Origin: Parahalioglobus pacificus
Lineage (GTDB): Bacteria; Pseudomonadota; Gammaproteobacteria; Pseudomonadales; Halieaceae
Assembly: GCF_014652275.1 (NCBI RefSeq)
Contig: NZ_BMYM01000001.1
Span: 124,001 to 188,000, forward strand
DNA: 64,000 nt
Direction of reading: 5' to 3'
Made by a program: the position numbers and the translations under genes
Shown here: positions 54,154 through 63,490 of the stretch, in pieces
Layout of the letters: each line of letters starts with the position of its first letter
Position numbering within the stretch: position 1 is the stretch's first letter
Notes under the pieces: model-generated
What the model saw: the letters and a program-made list of their open reading frames with translations, nothing else
Told to the model about the DNA's origin: nothing
Database searches by the model: none

Positions 54154-54895
54154 CGTTGCTCACTGCGCTACGCACCACGTACGTTCAAAGCGGGCCGTGT
54201 CCGCTGTGGCGCTTAATGGGGCGCTCGACAAAAGAATAGAGCATCGATAATGCAAATATCTGTTTGTGCTGTCCAGTTAATTTGCGCATCCTTCCTGATG
54301 CTCATCTACGGTTCTGCCAGAGTGCTTTACTTGGCTATTTGCAGTCTGGCGGGCCCAATCTATATCCGGCTTGTTTATGCGCGCTGCCGAATGGTCTCCC
54401 ACCACCGCAGATTGCGTTCTCGTTTCGGTCCGTCGTGATCGTAGATTGTTCAGTGGCATGCAAGGTGCGTCACTGTGGGCCTCAAGTGGATGCCAGTTTT
54501 CCTGAGATCGCTTCCCACGCCAGTAACGTGACTTCAGAATTGCCCGCGCCAGGCTAGCTACTTTAGCCAAGAGTTTCTAGCTAACAGACGCCCGGCGTTG
54601 GAGCGAGGCTAGGAAACTGAAGTATATGCTCTATCGTAATACTCGCGTTGACGAATTTGACATTAAAAGACTCGAACTCCGCGCGTGGGTGTTGAGCTAT
54701 TCTGAATAGCACAATTTTCAATCTTCCATGTATAGCTGGGCAGATATTTATGCGCGGTTTTTAAAATGATGGCTCCGAGTAAGTGATACGGCTCTGGCAG
54801 CGGCAGCAATAGGCGCAAATAATATAAGAATTGCGGCCCGACCGTAGCTGAGAAAAACAAGACCTCTGAGTTGAGCTGTCAATGAGGACTTCTGT
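54154..54895. other. Intergenic region, no gene seen
   Basis: About 740 bp between the urease operon and the collagen-like gene. Short open frames exist on both strands (for example 54277-54570 minus) but have Arg/Ser-rich random-looking sequence and no ribosome site. No RNA gene or insertion sequence recognised. Confidence 0.4.
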
Positions 54896-56842
54896 TTGGC
54901 AGGATATTCAGGTCCGCTCCCACGGCTAGCAACATTGAAAAATATAAAGAAAAGTTTCCCGCCTCGATTCCGTCGAAGGCTCCTCTACACCGCGACTGTG
55001 TCGGTGTTAATGGGCTCTGTGGCAGCCTACTCGCAAGACGTGGATATCGCTCCTGCGCCCGGTGGTGCAGTAAATGTGCGTGGGATTGTGCGCCTACCTG
55101 ACGTCGTTGGCACGGCGCAAAATAACGATCCACTTTGCTACAACCCTGCAACTGGGTAAGTCACCAACTGCGCAGCCGGGTCGAATGTTGGCCCGCCTGG
55201 TCCTGCCGGTCCTGCCGGTCCTGCCGGAGCGGATGGTGCTGATGGTGCCACCGGTTCGCCGGTCCTGCCGGTCCTGCCGGAGTAGATGGGTCGGATGGTG
55301 TTGATGGTGTTGATGGTACCGCCGTATTAAATGGCGCCGGCGTGCCGGCCGATACCCTTGGCGTAGATGATGATTTCTACATCGATACCACTGACCCCAA
55401 TAATTTTCAGATCTGGTGCCCCAAGGGTAGTGGCTCCTGGCTAGGCACTGGCCCCACCGATCTACGGGGTCAACAGGGTGATCCTAGTCCTGCCGGAGCG
55501 GATGGTGCTGATGGTGCTACCGGTTCTGCCGGTCCTGCCGGAGTAGATGGGTCGGATGGTGTTGATGGTGTTGATGGTACCGCCGTATTAAATGGCGCCG
55601 GCGTGCCGGCCGATACCCTTGGCGTAGATGATGATTTCTACATCGACACCACTGACCCCAATAATTTTCAGATCTGGGGCCCCAAGGGTAGTGGCTCCTG
55701 GCTAGGCACTGGCCCCACCGATCTACGTGGTCAACAGGGTGATCCTGGTCCTGCCGGAGCGGATGGTGCTGATGGTGCTACCGGTTCTGCCGGTCCTGCC
55801 GGTCCTGCCGGTCCTGCCGGTCCTGCCGGTCCTGCCGGTCCTGCCGGAGCAGATGGTCCTCAGGGTCCTCAGGGTGCTACTGGTGCCCAGGGTCCTGCCG
55901 GTCCTGATGGTCAACCGGGTCCAGCGGGTCCAGCGGGTCCAGATGGTGCTGTAGGACCCACAGGTGCTCCTGGTGCTCCTGGCCCCACAGGCCCCCCCAG
56001 GCGTGGTTCCGTTTGATGGTAATACCTGTACTCTTGATGGGGATATTTTTCGAGAGGGACGCGTAGGTATTGGTGCTACCGGTGCTCCACAGTCGGTGCT
56101 AGATGTTCAGAGCTCAGATTCAGGAGTACTGGTGCCGAGGCTGGGAGAGGGAAGTGTCATCACGCCGCTTCCAGGAATGGTCATTTTTGATACCGATGAC
56201 CAAAAGCTGAAGTATTATGACGGCGCAGCTTGGGTTACTGTGGACGAGCCTGAGGTTTCAGATGCCGGGCAAATAAAGATTAACGGATTTAATACTACAG
56301 GCGTCACGCAACAGCCCGAGTTCGAAATTCCGGCGTCACCTGAAAACGCTCCGTTAACTTTTGTCCGCATCGTTTACGATGGACTGGATGTAAACGACAA
56401 TCCCTCAAGTACAGTTCAGCCAGGCAATATAGTCCTAGCAGCGCCCCCAACGACGAGTTTCCCAGCGAACGGACCCACTGATTCGACTGCGATCTATGAC
56501 ACTGCCACGGACAGGTTCATAGAGAATTCGGTCGAAGGACAGGTGAACATTTGGCGCGTCGACTTTAATTACAGCGAAAGAGCCGGCAATGGTGGCACAA
56601 CCTTCGTTGTACGGCTGGAAAACCCCAATCCACAATCGACGTTTGTGATTGAGAGCGCGCTCACAGTTACAGGAGACAATGCAAACGATCAACGGGAAAT
56701 ATCAATCGTACTTATAACTATCGCTGATTCGTTAAGCCTTCCCAGCCCACAATATGATGGAGGCTATGAAATCTCCATTGGCGCGGACGACGCGGCCAGA
56801 GTCACCGTGACAAGCGTCACGCGAATTTCTCTCCGTACGTAG
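54896..56842 (+). pseudogene. Collagen-like surface protein gene, three lesions
   Basis: A single long gene in pieces. Part 1: hydrophobic signal (RRRLLYTATVSVLMGSVAAY), then GIVRLPDVVGT to PATG and TAA at 55157-55159, where CAA (PATGQVTNCAAG) would be expected. Part 2: Gly-x-y collagen repeats that lose frame near 55257, where GGTTCGCCGG replaces the GGTTCTGCCGG of the next copy. Part 3: intact repeats up to a run of seven C (55992-55998); six would continue into part 4. Part 4: a non-collagen C-terminal domain with VGIGATGAPQSVLDVQSSDS, LKYYDGAAWVTVD and a long beta-rich end. Restored length would be about 640 residues. Confidence 0.75.
55321..55805 (+). repeat. 261-bp direct repeat in the collagen-like gene
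   Basis: Nearly identical units start at 55321 and 55582, exactly 87 codons apart. Each codes [40 protein letters not shown] and a Gly-x-y run. The second copy stays identical through about 55805, where it runs into tandem GGTCCTGCC units (six copies, 55792-55845). Differences are single bases, so duplication or gene conversion is recent. Confidence 0.9.
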
Positions 56843-57279
56843 AGCGCACTCTTTGGCGGCGACGAGAAATAGATGTCATCGGATATCCAATCCAAACAAC
56901 GTGCGCAGATAATTAAAACTCCTTTATCGAGTCGATTAGCTTTTATGGAGGTGCAAAGGGCATTGATATGAGCGAGCATTTGCCAGCTTAAAGTCACGTG
57001 AGCGGCGACATCATTTTGGAATTCGATACAGCTGCAACCTTGGGTGCCGTGAACGGCTGATCTAATAGGGACAATCCTTTACCAGGGCGAGCGGATCTGC
57101 TTTCACTGGCGGCCATCTGTGAATAGATAGCCGATGTGGCATCCATTTATACATGCCGGTTAACGTAGTGCTGGTGTTGGATCTGCGATCCGGCGCAAAG
57201 CTCTGAGCTGATATGCTTGTCCTAGCGTATTATCCCAGTACGTAACAGATAGCGTTCTAAATAATGAAGGCGTTTAAAC
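56843..57279. other. Intergenic region, no gene seen
   Basis: About 435 bp between the collagen-like gene and the SDR gene. No credible start-bearing frame, RNA gene or terminator hairpin found. Confidence 0.4.
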
Positions 57280-58032
57280 ATGTTGAAGACTGTTTATTTT
57301 TCACTGTTGCTGTCCCTGACAGCAAGTCTTTGGTCTAGTGCGACGATGTCTGACACTGTAATGACTGTACTGGTGACCGGCGCTAACCGCGGCATTGGCC
57401 TTGAAATGGTTAAGCAGATGGAGGCGCGCGGCTTTGAGGTTATCGGCACTGCGCGTAACCCTGATAGGGCCACTGAACTGAAGGCCACGGGGGCCGAGGT
57501 GCTTGCGCTTGATGTCACTGACGGCGAGAGTGTTGCCGCACTTACGGCTGCGCTGGATGGACGCAAGATCGATATGTTAATCAATAACGCAGGCACAGGC
57601 GGGCAGCGGGTTGCGAACTTTCTTGACTATGACGTCGACCGCATGAGGCAAACTTTCGATGTGAATACCTTTGGACCTATGCGTGTCACACAGGCCCTGT
57701 TGCCGAACCTTGAGAAAGGAAAGGTCAAGACTGTGGTAAGTGTCAGCTCAGTGATGGCAAGCATTGAACGCAATGGGGGTGGTGCCTATGGTTACCGCGC
57801 CAGCAAGACCGCTCTCAACATGCTGAACTCTTCCCTGGCGAAAGAGTATGCCGATGCCGGCTTTACCTGCGTTGTGGTGCACCCAGGTTGGGTGCGCACA
57901 CGCATGGGCGGCGAACAGGCACCGGTCAGCACCGAAGACAGCGTGAAGGGCTTGATGGATGTCTTTGCCGGTTTAAGCACGGAAGACAACGGCAAGTTTT
58001 ATGACTTTCAGGGTGAAGAAATTCCCTGGTGA
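57280..58032 (+). CDS. Short-chain dehydrogenase/reductase with signal-like N-terminus
   Basis: 250 residues. Classical SDR: cofactor motif TGANRGIG (TGxxxGIG), LALDVTD, INNAGTGG, catalytic Ser in VVSVSSVMAS and Tyr-x3-Lys in YGYRASK. The first 22 residues (MLKTVYFSLLLSLTASLWSS and on) are hydrophobic like an export signal, unusual for an NAD(P)H enzyme; an internal ATG at 57346 would give a normal cytosolic SDR. The ATG at 57280 has GAAGG about ten bases upstream. Substrate unknown. Confidence 0.85.
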   Translation: MLKTVYFSLLLSLTASLWSSATMSDTVMTVLVTGANRGIGLEMVKQMEARGFEVIGTARNPDRATELKATGAEVLALDVTDGESVAALTAALDGRKIDMLINNAGTGGQRVANFLDYDVDRMRQTFDVNTFGPMRVTQALLPNLEKGKVKTVVSVSSVMASIERNGGGAYGYRASKTALNMLNSSLAKEYADAGFTCVVVHPGWVRTRMGGEQAPVSTEDSVKGLMDVFAGLSTEDNGKFYDFQGEEIPW

Positions 58033-58126
58033 GTGACCCCTGGTCGGTATTGGTACCTCACTGTCACAGTGGTGCGCCGATGCTGCTCACGCGGGAACCT
58101 CTGCACTAGCCCGCTGTCGCAGAGGT

Positions 58127-58885
58127 ATGAACGTAAAATACTTTCTCTGGTTCCTAGCGTGTCTGCCGCTGTTGTCTCAGGCACAAACTCAGTTTCTTTC
58201 TGGCGACCAACAGACGACCTTGGTTGAACTGTATACGTCCGAGGGTTGTAGTTCCTGCCCGCCCGCAGACCGTTGGTATTCGCGGCTGAGGGAACACCCT
58301 GATCTATGGCAGTCGGTGATTCCGATCGCGTTTCACGTGGACTACTGGAACTACCTGGGTTGGCCCGACAGATTCTCCGATCGCAGTTATTCCAGTCGAC
58401 AGCGCAAGTACCGGTCTCAAGGCAGTGCCAGTGGTGTGTACACCCCTGGCGTGTTTGCTGCAGGGCGCGAGTGGCGTGGCTGGCGGCGGGCTGGACTCAC
58501 TGTGCCCACGACAGGACAGTCGGTTGGTAGCCTGTCACTGTCCGTCGATAGCCAGGCCTTCAATGCTGAGTACACCCCGGCGGCAGCTGAACAAACCCCG
58601 CCGATGCAGCTGCATGTTGTGGTTTTGGGTTTTGGCCTTGAGACCCCAGTGAAGCGAGGAGAGAACCGCGGTGAATTTTTGCGCCACGACTTCGTCGTAT
58701 TGGGCCACACTGTGTACCGCGGCGACGGCAGTCGTTGGGAGGGTGATCTACCCGATGCGGCACTGGCTCACGAAGCAGAGCAACTGGCCGTTGCGGCGTG
58801 GGTTACCACTGCGGGCAAACAGCAGCCGCTGCAGGCGGTTGGAGGCTGGCTGCCAGAGCAGCGAGCCTCAATAGAGAGGCACTAG
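58127..58885 (+). CDS. DUF1223 secreted thioredoxin-like protein
   Basis: 252 residues: signal peptide [20 protein letters not shown], then [18 protein letters not shown] with a CSSC redox-type motif, [18 protein letters not shown] and [18 protein letters not shown]. These are the DUF1223 blocks (thioredoxin-like fold). Probably periplasmic; function unknown. 3' end overlaps the convergent ychF stop by four bases. Confidence 0.9.
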   Translation: MNVKYFLWFLACLPLLSQAQTQFLSGDQQTTLVELYTSEGCSSCPPADRWYSRLREHPDLWQSVIPIAFHVDYWNYLGWPDRFSDRSYSSRQRKYRSQGSASGVYTPGVFAAGREWRGWRRAGLTVPTTGQSVGSLSLSVDSQAFNAEYTPAAAEQTPPMQLHVVVLGFGLETPVKRGENRGEFLRHDFVVLGHTVYRGDGSRWEGDLPDAALAHEAEQLAVAAWVTTAGKQQPLQAVGGWLPEQRASIERH

Positions 58886-59976
58886 ACGTTAAAGCGGAAG
58901 TGGATGACGTCGCCATCCTGGACCACGTAGTCCTTGCCCTCCAGACGCCAGCGTCCTGCGTCCTTGGCGCCTTGTTCACCATTGTGTGAGATGAAATCGT
59001 CGTAGCCCACGATTTCCGCACGGATGAAGCCTTTTCGAAAGTCTGTGTGGATGACGCCTGCGGCCTCCGGTGCGGTAGCACCGACTTTCACCGTCCAGGC
59101 GCGCACCTCTTTGGGGCCAGCCGTAAAGTAGGTGTGAAGATTGAGCAGTTCGTAGCCGGCACGGATAACGCGGTTGAGTCCCGGCTCATCCATTCCCAGG
59201 TCCTGCAAAAACTCTGCTCGCTCATCATCGTCCAGCTCAACAATCTCCGACTCGAGTTTGTTGCAAATGGCCACAACCACCGCACCTTCCTCAGTGGCGA
59301 TAGCGCGGACGGTGTCCAGGTGCGGGTTGTTCTCGAAGCCATCCTCGTCAACATTCGCAATGTACATAGTGGGCTTGGTAGTCAGCAGGTGCAGCTTGCG
59401 CACCATCTCCGCTTCGTTCTCATTCAGGCTGACCGCGCGCACCGGCTTTGCTTCGTTCAACTGGGGAAGCAGTTTGTCTTCCAAGAGGGCCTTGAGTGCA
59501 ACCGCCTCCTTGTCACCGCTCTTGGCAGTGCGCACGACCTTCTGCAGCTGCTTCTCGCAGCTCTCCAGGTCCGCCAGCGCAAGTTCCGTATTGATCACCT
59601 CGATATCCGCTGCGGGGTCGATCTGGTTCGCAACGTGAATGACATTCTCGTCGTCGAAGCAGCGCACCACATGAGCAATTGCGTCAGTCTCTCGGATGTT
59701 GGCCAGAAACTGGTTGCCCAGTCCTTCGCCCTTAGAGGCGCCAGCAACCAGGCCCGCAATGTCGACGAACTCCATGGTAGTCGCGATCTGGTTCTCGGGC
59801 TTAACGATGGCAGCGATTTTGTCCTGTCGTGGGTCGGGCACAGGTACAACACCGGCATTAGGCTCAATGGTACAGAAGGGGAAGTTTTCAGCGTCAATGC
59901 CTGCCTTGGTCAGTGCATTGAATAATGTGGATTTACCGACGTTGGGTAGTCCAACAATTCCGCATTTGAAACCCAT
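58882..59976 (-). CDS. ychF: Redox-regulated ATPase YchF (Obg-like)
   Basis: 364 residues, normal length. [21 protein letters not shown]-loop, [20 protein letters not shown], the NVDE ATP-specificity motif in [10 protein letters not shown], and the C-terminal TGS domain with [33 protein letters not shown] and [15 protein letters not shown]. Conserved next to pth, as in E. coli. Confidence 0.97.
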   Translation of the reverse strand: MGFKCGIVGLPNVGKSTLFNALTKAGIDAENFPFCTIEPNAGVVPVPDPRQDKIAAIVKPENQIATTMEFVDIAGLVAGASKGEGLGNQFLANIRETDAIAHVVRCFDDENVIHVANQIDPAADIEVINTELALADLESCEKQLQKVVRTAKSGDKEAVALKALLEDKLLPQLNEAKPVRAVSLNENEAEMVRKLHLLTTKPTMYIANVDEDGFENNPHLDTVRAIATEEGAVVVAICNKLESEIVELDDDERAEFLQDLGMDEPGLNRVIRAGYELLNLHTYFTAGPKEVRAWTVKVGATAPEAAGVIHTDFRKGFIRAEIVGYDDFISHNGEQGAKDAGRWRLEGKDYVVQDGDVIHFRFNV

Positions 59977-59991
59977 AATGGTGTCCTTTAT

Positions 59992-60588
59992 TTAAGGCTG
60001 CTGTGCCTTGAAACTGTGTAGGCGCGTCATCGCCTTGGTGCTGTCGCCGTCGAGGTATTGGGGTAGCGCTGCCAGCGCCTCATCGATAGCGGCGTCGATT
60101 GCCGTTCTATCGGCGGGGGCAGGGCGGCCCAGCACATATCCGCTGACTTTAGAGGCGTGACCGGGGTGACCTATGCCCAGCCGTAGTCGGTGGAAATCGC
60201 TGCGATTGCCCAGAGACGGTACGATGTCCCGAAGACCATTGTGACCGCCATGGCCGCCGCTCTTTTTGAATCTCGCTTGCCCGGGCGGAATATCGAGTTC
60301 GTCGTGGGCGATGAGAATCTGTTCGGGCGACAACTTGTAAAACCCGGCCAGTGCCGCAACGGACTTACCGCTTCGGTTCATAAAGGTGGTGGGTATGAGC
60401 AGTCGGAGATCGTGTCCGGCTAAGGTTGCGCGACCAGTCAGGCCGAAAAATTTGGCGTCAGACTGCAGGGTGCTTCCTGCTTGTCGCGCCAGGGATTCAA
60501 CGAACTCGGCGCCCGCGTTATGCCGGGTACCCAGGTACTCTGTACCCGGGTTGCCCAGGCCAACGATCAAGCTGATGTTGGCAGTCAT
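59992..60588 (-). CDS. pth: Peptidyl-tRNA hydrolase
   Basis: 198 residues. [20 protein letters not shown] with catalytic His, [40 protein letters not shown] and [10 protein letters not shown]. Recycles peptidyl-tRNA. 15 bp before ychF, 26 bp after rplY; one operon. Confidence 0.97.
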   Translation of the reverse strand: MTANISLIVGLGNPGTEYLGTRHNAGAEFVESLARQAGSTLQSDAKFFGLTGRATLAGHDLRLLIPTTFMNRSGKSVAALAGFYKLSPEQILIAHDELDIPPGQARFKKSGGHGGHNGLRDIVPSLGNRSDFHRLRLGIGHPGHASKVSGYVLGRPAPADRTAIDAAIDEALAALPQYLDGDSTKAMTRLHSFKAQQP

Positions 60589-60614
60589 AAGGGGGGCCGA
60601 TGTCGTTGGGAGGA

Positions 60615-61274
60615 TTACTCCTCGCCGGCTTCTTCTTCACCGTCAGCGTCGGCGGCAGGCGCGTCCGCTTCATCGTCCGCGTCAGAGCCACCCTTAGGCG
60701 GAATCACGGAAGCCACGGCCAGGTCGTGGTCGTCGCCCAAGGCTAGAGCCACGGAAGTCACACCTTCAGGCAGAGTAATGTCAGTCAGGTGAACGATTTC
60801 ACCAGACTTAACCTCTGCCATATCCACTTCGATGTACTCGGGGATATCGGCTGGCAGACAGGAAACTTCGATGTCGGTAACCTGGTGCTGCACTATGCCG
60901 CCTTCCATCTTGACGCCGTAGCAGGTGTCTTCGTTGATGAAGTGAATGGGCACGTGCACCTTAATGGCAACTTTGTCGTCTACGCGCAGGAAATCCGCGT
61001 GCATTACAACGTCTTTGGCCGGGTGGCGCTGTAGATCCTTAAGGATCGCTTTTTCAGTGGTACCGCCCACGTTAATGCTCAGTACGTGAGAGAAGAATGC
61101 TTCGTTCTCGAGCGCTTTCTCGAAGTCCTTGCGCACCAGTGTCAGTGGCTTGGGATCTTCTTTACCGCCGTAGATGATAGCGGGTACCAGGTCCGCGAGA
61201 CGACGCAGGCGGCGGCTCGCACCTTTCCCTTGGTCTTCGCGCAGTTCTGCATTCAGTTCAAATTGGTCAGACAT
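60615..61274 (-). CDS. rplY: 50S ribosomal protein L25, Ctc form
   Basis: 219 residues. N-terminal L25 domain ([29 protein letters not shown]) binding 5S rRNA, plus the C-terminal TL5/Ctc domain ([33 protein letters not shown]) and a very acidic tail (about 194-219). Longer than E. coli L25 (94 residues), as in most gammaproteobacteria other than enterics. Confidence 0.96.
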   Translation of the reverse strand: MSDQFELNAELREDQGKGASRRLRRLADLVPAIIYGGKEDPKPLTLVRKDFEKALENEAFFSHVLSINVGGTTEKAILKDLQRHPAKDVVMHADFLRVDDKVAIKVHVPIHFINEDTCYGVKMEGGIVQHQVTDIEVSCLPADIPEYIEVDMAEVKSGEIVHLTDITLPEGVTSVALALGDDHDLAVASVIPPKGGSDADDEADAPAADADGEEEAGEE

Positions 61275-61346
61275 TGTCCGAACTCCTTTGATAGCTCATC
61301 ACAGCGCTTGCGACCGGCGCGGTGATGGGTTCATTGTTAGCGCCGT

Positions 61347-62294
61347 TTAATCGAACAGCGCGCTGATTGACTCCTCGTTAGAAACGCGACGAATCGACTC
61401 TGCCAACAGGTCAGCAATTGTCAGCTGACGAATCTTGGATATCGCCTTCGCCTCATCACTCAGAGGAATCGTATCGGTAACGACCAGCTCATCGAGCTGG
61501 GAGTTCCGAATATTTTCCAGGGCCTTACCTGACAGCACCGCATGGGTGCAGTAGGCGACAACCTTGGTTGCGCCGCGCTCTTTCAGAGCGTCGGCTGCTT
61601 TACACAGTGTGCCCGCAGTGTCGACCATGTCGTCCACCAGCAGGCAGGTTCGGCCATCAACCTCACCAATGAGGTTCATGACCTGCGATTCATTGGCCTT
61701 GGCACGACGCTTGTCGATGATGGCCAGGTCTGCGTCGTCCAACTGCTTGGCGATCGCTCGTGCGCGGACCACGCCGCCGATGTCAGGCGAAACAACCATT
61801 AGATTGTCGTAATTGCTCGCCTGAATGTCGTCATTCAGTACCGGCGAGCCGTAAACATTGTCCACGGGGCATGCAAAAAAGCCCTGGATTTGCTCAGCAT
61901 GTAAATCAACCGTGAGTACGCGATCAACGCCGACAGTGACCATCATATCCGCAACCACCTTGGCGGAAATGGGCACGCGCGATGAACGCACGCGCCGATC
62001 TTGCCGTGCGTAGCCAAAGTAGGGCACCACTGCGGTGATTCGCTGCGCTGATGCCCGCCTGAGGGCATCGATCATCACGATCAATTCCATCAGGTTGTCG
62101 TTAGTTGGCGCGCAGGTGGACTGAAGGACAAATACGTCCTTGCCGCGGACATTTTCGTTCAGCTCAACAGCCACTTCGCCGTCACTGAACTGACCCACGT
62201 CAGCTTTACCCAGTGACAAGTACAGTCGGCTGGCTACTTTCTGGGCCAGCTCCGGGTTGGCATTACCCGTAAACACCATCATTTTCGAGGACAC
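61347..62294 (-). CDS. prs: Ribose-phosphate pyrophosphokinase
   Basis: 315 residues, normal length. [71 protein letters not shown] and the PRPP loop [20 protein letters not shown]. Makes PRPP, which also feeds the two phosphoribosyltransferases of this window. Confidence 0.97.
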   Translation of the reverse strand: MSSKMMVFTGNANPELAQKVASRLYLSLGKADVGQFSDGEVAVELNENVRGKDVFVLQSTCAPTNDNLMELIVMIDALRRASAQRITAVVPYFGYARQDRRVRSSRVPISAKVVADMMVTVGVDRVLTVDLHAEQIQGFFACPVDNVYGSPVLNDDIQASNYDNLMVVSPDIGGVVRARAIAKQLDDADLAIIDKRRAKANESQVMNLIGEVDGRTCLLVDDMVDTAGTLCKAADALKERGATKVVAYCTHAVLSGKALENIRNSQLDELVVTDTIPLSDEAKAISKIRQLTIADLLAESIRRVSNEESISALFD

Positions 62295-62377
62295 GGTAGC
62301 TTCCTTTACTGGGGCTATTGCTGAAAACCGGTATCACATATAAAAGTGCCACGCACCGCAGGCACATGGCACCGAAA

Positions 62378-62400
62378 AATATGGCTGGGGTGGCAGGATT
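62378..62400. repeat. 23-bp partial copy of the tRNA-Gln 3' region
   Basis: The 23 bases at 62378-62400 (starting AATATGGCTGGGGTGGCAGG) recur exactly at 62552-62574, where they form the CCA end, acceptor and part of the T-arm of tRNA-Gln plus four flanking bases. The copies are 174 bp apart and in the same orientation. This could be an old att-like duplication or a leftover of a deleted tandem tRNA. Confidence 0.85.
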
Positions 62401-62417
62401 GACTCGGGCTATGCCCT

Positions 62418-62465
62418 CGGGCTTCGCCCGTCGCCCTGTGGGCGACGCCCCAACGCGTGCGTTGG
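62418..62465. repeat. Three adjacent perfect hairpins
   Basis: CGGGC-TTC-GCCCG (62418-62430), GTCGCCC-TGT-GGGCGAC (62430-62446) and CCAACGC-GT-GCGTTGG (62450-62465) follow one another with almost no spacing, between the tRNA fragment and tRNA-Gln. No T-tract. May be an RNA processing or mRNA-stabilising element, or a REP-like unit. Confidence 0.7.
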
Positions 62466-62555
62466 TCGAACCTGCAGCAGGGTCTCATCCTGCTATGGCC
62501 CCACTACTTACACTTTGCCAAGTTCAAACCGAGCTCAGCGAACGTGCCAATAATA

Positions 62556-62630
62556 TGGCTGGGGTGGCAGGATTCGAACCTGCGAATGCCGGGATCAAAA
62601 CCCGGTGCCTTGCCACTTGGCGACACCCCA
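62556..62630 (-). tRNA. tRNA-Gln (TTG)
   Basis: 75 nt including CCA. Minus strand begins TGGGGTGTCGCCAAGTGGCA, anticodon TTG within GTTTTGATC, T-loop GTTCGAATC, end CACCCCAGCCA. Matches gammaproteobacterial tRNA-Gln, including its weak U1-A72 acceptor pair. Lies between ispE and prs. Confidence 0.96.
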
Positions 62631-62644
62631 AGTAATTGTTTGGG

Positions 62645-63490
62645 TCAGACGAGTTGCTGTGTAGCCGGTGAGCGGTTTATGCCGCGTGCTACATAGGCTG
62701 TCCAGCCCTCGGGTAACTGAGCCATCGCACTCTCGGCAGAGGCTTGCGATTCGAACCGTGCGAAAACACACGCTCCGGTTCCTGTCAGTTTGGCTTCTCC
62801 AAAATTTCCTAACCATTTCAGTGCTTTATCGACCTCGGGGTAGAGGTTTTGCACCACTGGTTGGCAATCGTTTCTGGAGGCCCCCGCAAAAAAGGTCGCC
62901 ATTGTGATGGGAGGCGTTGTCCTTGTCAATTCTGGTCTGGAAAAAATTTCTGCCGTGCTGACGGGGCAATCTGGCGCCACAATCAGGTACCAGCTTTCCG
63001 GCAACGTCACCGGCGTTAGCGCTTCTCCAATACCCTCGGCCCAGGCACTGTTGCCGGCGACGAAAACGGGTACGTCTGCGCCCAGTTCACGGCCCAAATC
63101 CTGTAGTTCGTGGTTGTTGAGCCCGCACTGCCACAGGTGGTTCAGAGCCAGTAAGGTGGTGGCTGCATCAGAACTGCCACCGCCGAGTCCGCCTCCTGCG
63201 GGAATCCGCTTGTGAAGCGTGATGTGGGCACCCCGGGGGTCACTCGCAGTCGGGGCTGCCTCGCGTAATTTAAGCGCAGCGCGCACGACCAGGTTCTCGC
63301 TGTTGGCGATGCCCAGGTCGGGCCCTTCAAGGGTGATGCTCTCGGTCTGCGTGAGGCGAACGTCCAGGGTGTCGTGAAGGTCCAGTAATTGAAACAGCGT
63401 TTGCAAGGTGTGGTAACCGTCGTCTCGCTGGCCTGTCACGTGTAAAAACAGGTTCAATTTCGCCGGCGCGGGAAGTCTCATAGACGTCAT
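62645..63490 (-). CDS. ispE: 4-diphosphocytidyl-2-C-methyl-D-erythritol kinase
   Basis: 281 residues. GHMP kinase: LPAPAKLNLFLHVTGQRDDG YHTLQTLFQLLDL opening, ATP loop IPAGGGLGGGSSDAATTLLA, and KLTGTGACVFARF near the end. Isoprenoid MEP pathway. ATG 63490 overlaps the lolB stop by four bases. The conserved lolB-ispE-tRNA-Gln-prs order supports the calls. Confidence 0.96.
   Translation of the reverse strand: MTSMRLPAPAKLNLFLHVTGQRDDGYHTLQTLFQLLDLHDTLDVRLTQTESITLEGPDLGIANSENLVVRAALKLREAAPTASDPRGAHITLHKRIPAGGGLGGGSSDAATTLLALNHLWQCGLNNHELQDLGRELGADVPVFVAGNSAWAEGIGEALTPVTLPESWYLIVAPDCPVSTAEIFSRPELTRTTPPITMATFFAGASRNDCQPVVQNLYPEVDKALKWLGNFGEAKLTGTGACVFARFESQASAESAMAQLPEGWTAYVARGINRSPATQQLV

Noticed and set aside
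54277-54570. 97-codon minus-strand frame upstream of ureD
   Set aside because: No ribosome site, no recognisable fold, and an overlapping plus-strand frame of similar size; composition looks non-coding.
59047-59925. 292-codon open frame antisense to ychF
   Set aside because: Shadow of a universally conserved gene.
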